Source: Nitrospirota bacterium
Lineage (GTDB): Bacteria > Nitrospirota > Thermodesulfovibrionia > Thermodesulfovibrionales > JdFR-88
NCBI GenBank assembly: GCA_021819985.1
Contig: JAKAEG010000080.1
Coordinates: 1 to 10,609, forward strand
Reading direction: 5' to 3'
DNA: 10,609 nucleotides
Shown one piece after another: positions 6,948 through 10,609 of the stretch; positions within the stretch are counted from its first letter, which is position 1; each line of letters starts with the position of its first letter. The position numbers and the translations under genes were made by a program. The notes under the pieces are model-generated. The model worked only from the letters and a program-made list of their open reading frames with translations. It ran no database searches and had not been told where the DNA came from.

Positions 6948-6953
6948 CCTCCT
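6948..6953 (-). promoter_or_regulatory. Strong Shine-Dalgarno sequence placed too far from the trmN6-like start
   Basis: AAAGGAGG on the minus strand is the best ribosome binding sequence in this leader. It lies 18 nt before the in-frame TTG (6929) and 33 nt before ATG 6914, outside the usual 5-10 nt window. A very short frame beginning at ATT (6940), 7 nt after the Shine-Dalgarno, would end at TGA 6911-6913, overlapping ATG 6914 as ATGA. Confidence 0.45.
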
Positions 6954-7024
6954 TTATTAGGATAAAAGAAAATATGGGATGATGAAAAGAGGTATGAGGT
7001 CAAAGAAACTCTGTCCATTTCATT

Positions 7025-7051
7025 TTGACAACGTGCGAGCCGTCTGATAAT
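7025..7051 (+). promoter_or_regulatory. Candidate promoter for mscL
   Basis: A perfect -35 TTGACA (7025-7030) is followed by GATAAT (7046-7051, five of six bases of TATAAT). The spacer is 15 bp, shorter than the preferred 17. Transcription would start near 7058 and give a leader of about 60 nt before ATG 7119. It faces away from the trmN6-like gene, so this gap is a divergent control region. Confidence 0.45.
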
Positions 7052-7118
7052 TTTTCCATAGAGAGATCTGTTCCGGGATCCTGCATTGGAAAAATGGAAA
7101 AGGAGCAAAGATAAAAAA

Positions 7119-7580
7119 ATGCTGAAGGAATTCAAGGAATTCGCACTTAAGGGCAATATGGTTGACATGGCCATTGGCATAATCATCGGGGCTGCCTTCG
7201 GCTCGGTAATAAAATCTCTCGTCTCTGATGTGATAATGCCCCCCACTGGGCTTCTGCTGGGAAAAGTGGACTTCTCGGACCTCTTCATAATCCTGAAAAA
7301 TGGGACCATGCCCGGCCCGTATGCCACCGCCGGCGCCGCGTCAGAAGCGGGAGCCGTCGCGATAAGATACGGAGTTTTCATAAACCAGGTGGTGTCTTTT
7401 CTTATTGTTGTTTTTTCGGTATTCATGCTTGTGAAAGGAATGAACAGGTTAAGAAGAAAAGACGAAATGAAACCGGCTCCTCCGCAGACAAAGGAATGCC
7501 CTTATTGCCTTTCCACCATTCCGGCTATGGCCTTGCGTTGTCCTCAGTGCACATCCGGGCTCACGGCAAAAAAGGAGTAG
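7119..7580 (+). CDS. mscL: Large-conductance mechanosensitive channel MscL with C-terminal zinc ribbon
   Basis: MscL forms a pentameric inner-membrane pore that opens under membrane tension in hypo-osmotic shock. The 153-residue protein starts with the family signature MLKEFKEFALKGNMVDMAIG, then TM1 (about 16-38, ending SDVIMPP), a periplasmic loop with KVDFSDLF and a Gly/Ala-rich stretch (62-80), and TM2 (about 86-107, INQVVSFLIVVFSVFML). A cytoplasmic tail carries ECPYCLSTIPAMALRCPQC: CxxC-x10-CxxC with Cys127, 130, 141 and 144, a zinc-ribbon-like element that E. coli MscL lacks. I chose ATG 7119 because the family signature begins there. AGGAG (7101-7105) precedes it by 13 nt, a rather long spacing. 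A TTG at 7086 is in frame but would add an atypical basic extension. Confidence 0.95.
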   Translation: MLKEFKEFALKGNMVDMAIGIIIGAAFGSVIKSLVSDVIMPPTGLLLGKVDFSDLFIILKNGTMPGPYATAGAASEAGAVAIRYGVFINQVVSFLIVVFSVFMLVKGMNRLRRKDEMKPAPPQTKECPYCLSTIPAMALRCPQCTSGLTAKKE

Positions 7581-7616
7581 ACGTTTTTTACTTTTAGTTT
7601 TCTATATATAAAAATC

Positions 7617-7644
7617 CTTGAATTCGAAATAAAGAAAATATAAA
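7617..7644 (+). promoter_or_regulatory. Candidate promoter directly upstream of comM
   Basis: In the 74-bp AT-rich gap after mscL, CTTGAA (7617-7622) is followed after 16 bp by TATAAA (7639-7644). The -10 ends only 10 nt before ATG 7655, so a transcript from here would have almost no leader. No Shine-Dalgarno sequence is visible before comM. Co-transcription with mscL is also possible, since no terminator stem is seen in the gap. Confidence 0.35.
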
Positions 7645-7654
7645 CTGGTTTACC

Positions 7655-9181
7655 ATGCTTTCCCGGGTCCGGAGCGCGAGCCTTTACGGGATAGAAGCGC
7701 ATCCCATCGATGTCGAAGTTGACATCGCGGGGCGGGGTCTTCCCCATTTCTATATAGTCGGCCTGCCAGACGCATCGGTAAAGGAAAGCAGGGACAGGGT
7801 GCGGGCCGCCCTCAAAAACACCGGTTTCAACTTTCCCCTGCGGCCGATTACGATAAACCTTGCGCCCGCCGACCTCAAAAAAGAGGGTTCCTCCTTCGAC
7901 CTGCCCATTGCCATAGGCCTGGCCGCCGCGGAAGGCCTTCTGGAAGAGGGCTGCCTTTCCGGCTATCTCATAATGGGTGAACTCTCGCTGGATGGAAAAG
8001 TGAAACCGGTAAAGGGCGCCCTTTCGGTGGCTATGCTGGCCAGAAAGACCGGCGCCAAACTGATCCTTCCGGTTGAAAACGGCCCGGAGGCTTCCGTCGT
8101 ATCCGGGGTGACGGTCCTCGGAGCATCGAGCCTGCCGGAGGTGGTCGAGCATTTGAGGGGGGCTGGCGAGCTTAGGACTTTCAGGACAAATGGCGAACCC
8201 CCGCTCTTGCCTGTTGGCCGGTATGATGAGGATTTTTTAGATGTTAAGGGACAGGAGCACGCCAAAAGGGCCCTGGAGGTAGCGGCCTCAGGCGGGCACA
8301 ATGCCCTGATGACAGGTCCTCCAGGCGCGGGAAAAACGATGCTTTCAAGGAGGCTGCCGGGCATCCTGCCTCCCATAACCTTCGAGGAGGCGCTTGAGAC
8401 CACAAGGGTCCACAGCGTGGCCGGTTTACTTAAAGACGGAAAGGCGCTTCTGGACACAAGGCCTTTCCGCACGCCCCACCATACCATATCGGATGTAGCC
8501 CTCATCGGGGGAGGCCAGTTCCCGCATCCAGGGGAAGTAAGCCTCTCCCATAACGGGGTCTTGTTCCTCGATGAACTGCCGGAGTTCAAAAGAAGCGTGC
8601 TTGAGGTGCTGAGGCAACCGCTTGAAAACGGGGAGGTCACAGTTTCAAGGGCGCAGGCTTCCGTCACATTTCCAGCGCGTTTCATGCTCGTGTCCGCGAT
8701 GAACCCGTGCCCCTGCGGCTATCTGGGTGACGAACGGCACCAGTGCACCTGCTCTCCAAGCGCCGTGGCCCGTTACAGGGCAAGGGTTTCCGGGCCGCTA
8801 CTGGACAGAATAGATATTCACATAGAGGTCCCGGCGGTGGCTTACAAAGACCTTAGTTCCGATCATCCGGGCGAGGGGACAGCTGAGATAAGGGCCCGCG
8901 TCATGGAGGCCAGGCAGAGGCAACTCGAGCGGTTCCGGGGCGAGAACATCTACGCTAACGGCCAGATGAAAACCAGGCATATAAAGAAATTCTGCAGGCT
9001 CGATGATCCCGCGCAGCGCCTGATGGAGACGGCTGTCCAGAAACTTGCCTTATCCGCGAGGGCCTACACACGTGTGCTTAAACTCTCCCGTACCATAGCC
9101 GATATGGACGGGCAAGCGGATATCGGCCCGCAGCATCTTTCTGAAGCCATCCAGTACAGGAGCCTGGACAGGGTCCTTTGA
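7655..9181 (+). CDS. comM: ComM/YifB family Mg-chelatase-like AAA+ ATPase
   Basis: The 508-residue protein matches the family's usual length. ComM is a hexameric helicase that promotes branch migration during integration of incoming single-stranded DNA in natural transformation; the family is also widespread in bacteria not known to be competent. Domains: N-terminal ChlI/Lon-like fold (about 18-140, with GRGLPHFYIVGLPDASVKES and APADLKKEGSSFDLPIA); AAA+ core with Walker A GPPGAGKT (221-228), Walker B VLFLDE (302-307), sensor segment SAMNPCPCG (347-355), four Cys (352, 354, 364, 366) that could bind metal, and an Arg-containing LLDRIDIHIEV (382-392); then the C-terminal Mg-chelatase domain (about 400-500) with RAYTRVLKLSRTIAD. 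The N-terminal fold resembles the Lon protease domain but shows no Ser/Lys dyad that I can identify. The start is set by the conserved MLSRVRSASLYGIEA opening; no Shine-Dalgarno is present. Confidence 0.94.
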   Translation: MLSRVRSASLYGIEAHPIDVEVDIAGRGLPHFYIVGLPDASVKESRDRVRAALKNTGFNFPLRPITINLAPADLKKEGSSFDLPIAIGLAAAEGLLEEGCLSGYLIMGELSLDGKVKPVKGALSVAMLARKTGAKLILPVENGPEASVVSGVTVLGASSLPEVVEHLRGAGELRTFRTNGEPPLLPVGRYDEDFLDVKGQEHAKRALEVAASGGHNALMTGPPGAGKTMLSRRLPGILPPITFEEALETTRVHSVAGLLKDGKALLDTRPFRTPHHTISDVALIGGGQFPHPGEVSLSHNGVLFLDELPEFKRSVLEVLRQPLENGEVTVSRAQASVTFPARFMLVSAMNPCPCGYLGDERHQCTCSPSAVARYRARVSGPLLDRIDIHIEVPAVAYKDLSSDHPGEGTAEIRARVMEARQRQLERFRGENIYANGQMKTRHIKKFCRLDDPAQRLMETAVQKLALSARAYTRVLKLSRTIADMDGQADIGPQHLSEAIQYRSLDRVL

Positions 9182-9207
9182 AACCTGTCTCAAAATTGGT
9201 TCTGAAG

Positions 9208-9330
9208 TGAAGAGAGCGGAAATCGTGGCAGACAAGGAGAAAAGGGGAAATCGCCCGGAGGCGTAGCAGCGCTACGTTGAGGACGATTTTTCCTTTATCG
9301 ACGCCGTATGCCGCGATTTCAGCCTCTTCA
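9208..9330. repeat. Large nested imperfect palindrome between convergent comM and chemoreceptor genes (MITE-like or bidirectional terminator)
   Basis: The two halves mirror each other around position 9269. Pairs from outside in: TGAAGAG (9208-9214) with CTCTTCA (9324-9330); GAAATCG (9219-9225) with CGATTTC (9314-9320); GGCA (9227-9230) with TGCC (9309-9312); AAATCG (9248-9253) with CGATTT (9284-9289); and CGTAGC (9262-9267) with GCTACG (9271-9276) around a 3-nt centre. The arms between are partly mismatched. The AAATCG unit therefore occurs four times, twice in each orientation. The right end overlaps the stop codon of the minus-strand chemoreceptor gene. It fills most of the gap between two convergent genes. 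A dispersed non-autonomous repeat is my preferred reading; a bidirectional transcription end signal is the alternative. No clear target duplication is seen. Confidence 0.6.
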
Positions 9331-10609
9331 GGCGCATTCCGCTTTCAGGTTGTCCAATATTCCAAGCATTTGCCGGGAGACGCCTTCCATTTCTTTAAAG
9401 GCATGTTCCGCCCTGTCTTTATTTCCGGTCTCACTCAAAGTTATAGCCTCTTTTGCAAGCCTGTGTATCTTTTCATGCGGGGCCTCTATCTTGCTGTAAC
9501 TGGACATGCCGCCGCACAGGTCATGCCCTTCCTTGTAAAACCATTTGCCGAACCTGCATGAATGGTGGTCCGGCAATTGGGAGGCGTCCATGGATTTTAT
9601 TCCGGAAACGCAGGCGGACACTTTTTCGACGAAATTCTTGTGGTCGTTCTTGGCAATTTCTATCATTACGACCGCTCCGCCCTTCGTCTTCACCCCCGAG
9701 GCGGCTCCCCGCAGCTCTTCGGCAATGGTAGAAAGTCTCAGCACCTCGCCCAGGACCTCCGCGGAAGATGTCTCTATAGCGCTTGAAATGGATGCCGTGT
9801 TTTCGATGCTCTTTGAAACCTCGGTGGTCGTAGCGGACTGCTCATCGATGGCGGTGGATATATGGGCCATCTGGTCACTTACCTTCTGCACGGCTCCAAC
9901 TATGCTTTCAAGGGCCTGGCCGACGGCGTTTATGTACTGGGTTGCCCTAGATACCTCGGCGGTCGCCCCTTTCATTGAATTCACCGTCTCTGTGGATTCC
10001 TCCTGCACGGCATTTATCTTCCCGGATATCTCCGATGTCGCCCTTATGGTCTTTTCGGCCAGTTTCCTGACCTCGTCCGCCACAACCGCGAATCCCCTCC
10101 CCTGCTCCCCGGCCCTTGCGGCCTCTATGGCCGCGTTCAGGGCAAGGAGGTTTGTCTGGTCCGCGATGTCCTTTATGACCGTGACTATGCCGCCTATCTC
10201 GTCAACGCTCATATTGAGCTTCTCCACCACACCGGCAAGCCGGACCGTGGATTCGGAAACGTTGCCGACCGTCTCGACCGCGCCGTTTGCCACATCCTTT
10301 CCGCCCTTCGCTATTTCCATGGCCTCTTCGGAGGCGCCCGCGGCGTCTGTGATGTCCCTTGCTATCATGCTTATAGTCTGATTCATCTCTTCAGCCGCTG
10401 TGGCGATCTGCATTGCCTGTCCTGACTGGTTCTTTGCGCCGTCCGCCGTCTTTTCGGTCTTTTCCTTGAGGGCGTCAATTACCGGCAATATCTTGCTGGT
10501 CGACACCATTATCCTGCTTACCATCTCATTAAAGAACCGTATTATCTGATTTATATTCTGGGCGACCTGCGCGACCTCGTCCGTGCCGTCTTCCAGATAC
10601 TCAAGGGCC
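9328..10609 (-). CDS. Methyl-accepting chemotaxis protein with C-terminal CZB zinc-binding domain (partial, N-terminus beyond the window)
   Basis: The frame is open to the right edge (first whole codon at 10608), so 426 residues are visible and the N-terminus (ligand-binding part and any membrane segments) is missing. An ATG at 10524 is internal, not the start. The visible part begins with helical HAMP-like or linker sequence, then the coiled-coil signalling domain with the conserved hairpin tip IADQTNLLALNAAIEAARAG and GFAVVADEVRKLAE, which contacts CheA and CheW. After it comes a complete CZB (chemoreceptor zinc-binding) signature: HKNF, 24 residues, CRFGKW, 21 residues, HEKIH. The putative zinc ligands are three His and one Cys, all present. 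CZB domains bind zinc and are known to sense zinc or reactive chlorine in some receptors. The stop codon lies inside the outer arm of the palindrome at 9208-9330. The visible part cannot tell whether this is a membrane or soluble receptor. Confidence 0.93.
   Translation of the reverse strand, partial: ALEYLEDGTDEVAQVAQNINQIIRFFNEMVSRIMVSTSKILPVIDALKEKTEKTADGAKNQSGQAMQIATAAEEMNQTISMIARDITDAAGASEEAMEIAKGGKDVANGAVETVGNVSESTVRLAGVVEKLNMSVDEIGGIVTVIKDIADQTNLLALNAAIEAARAGEQGRGFAVVADEVRKLAEKTIRATSEISGKINAVQEESTETVNSMKGATAEVSRATQYINAVGQALESIVGAVQKVSDQMAHISTAIDEQSATTTEVSKSIENTASISSAIETSSAEVLGEVLRLSTIAEELRGAASGVKTKGGAVVMIEIAKNDHKNFVEKVSACVSGIKSMDASQLPDHHSCRFGKWFYKEGHDLCGGMSSYSKIEAPHEKIHRLAKEAITLSETGNKDRAEHAFKEMEGVSRQMLGILDNLKAECA

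Noticed and set aside
6998..7003. TTGACC on the minus strand as a -35 for the trmN6-like gene
   Set aside because: No acceptable -10 is found at 16-18 bp; the nearest AT-rich hexamer is 21 bp away.
6911..7426. Minus-strand open frame of about 170 codons across mscL
   Set aside because: It is the antisense shadow of mscL; the plus strand encodes an unmistakable channel protein.
9545..10381. Long plus-strand frame opposite the chemoreceptor gene
   Set aside because: Its Ser/Ala/Val-rich translation is the expected shadow of a coiled-coil signalling domain on the other strand.

Overview
This 10.6 kb window looks like chromosome of a Gram-negative bacterium: it holds a lipid A acyltransferase of the LpxL/HtrB family, a chemoreceptor, MscL, XerD and ComM. 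Base composition is moderately GC-rich, with short AT-rich spacers. The mix (a large AAA_32-type Lon protease, a CZB-domain chemoreceptor, MscL with a zinc ribbon) would suit a deltaproteobacterial or Nitrospirota-like lineage. That placement is a weak inference, because no taxonomic marker such as rRNA is present.

Layout. (1) 1-600: a RAYT-type (IS200/Y1, HUH) transposase gene on the minus strand, broken by one in-frame TGA and bracketed by two REP-like palindromes in opposite orientation. (2) 600-842: a gene-poor spacer ending in two small stem-loops just 3' of the next gene. (3) 843-6929, all minus strand and read from right to left: trmN6-like tRNA methyltransferase, DEDDy RNase H-fold exonuclease, xerD (4-bp ATGA overlap with the exonuclease), an AAA_32/LonC-type Lon protease, and an LpxL-type acyltransferase. 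They are spaced closely enough to be co-transcribed. A good internal promoter (perfect TATAAT, 17-bp spacer) lies at the end of trmN6, followed by a leader with a perfect 10-bp hairpin at the exonuclease ribosome binding site. (4) 7025-9181, plus strand and divergent from the first cluster: mscL and then comM. (5) 9182-9330: the convergent gap between comM and the next gene is filled by a roughly 120-bp nested imperfect palindrome. (6) 9328 to the right edge, minus strand: the C-terminal part of a methyl-accepting chemotaxis protein with a complete zinc-binding CZB domain, cut by the window end.

The genes are mostly housekeeping. The minus-strand cluster mixes RNA modification (TrmN6), nucleic acid degradation (exonuclease), chromosome dimer resolution (XerD), proteolysis (Lon-like) and outer-membrane lipid A synthesis (LpxL). 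ComM acts on DNA branch migration and MscL in osmotic protection. I found no defence island, CRISPR array, RNA gene or clear new multi-gene system. The less ordinary signals are the single-codon-broken RAYT with its REP pair, the large palindrome between comM and the chemoreceptor gene, and several leader features that do not fit standard translation initiation.
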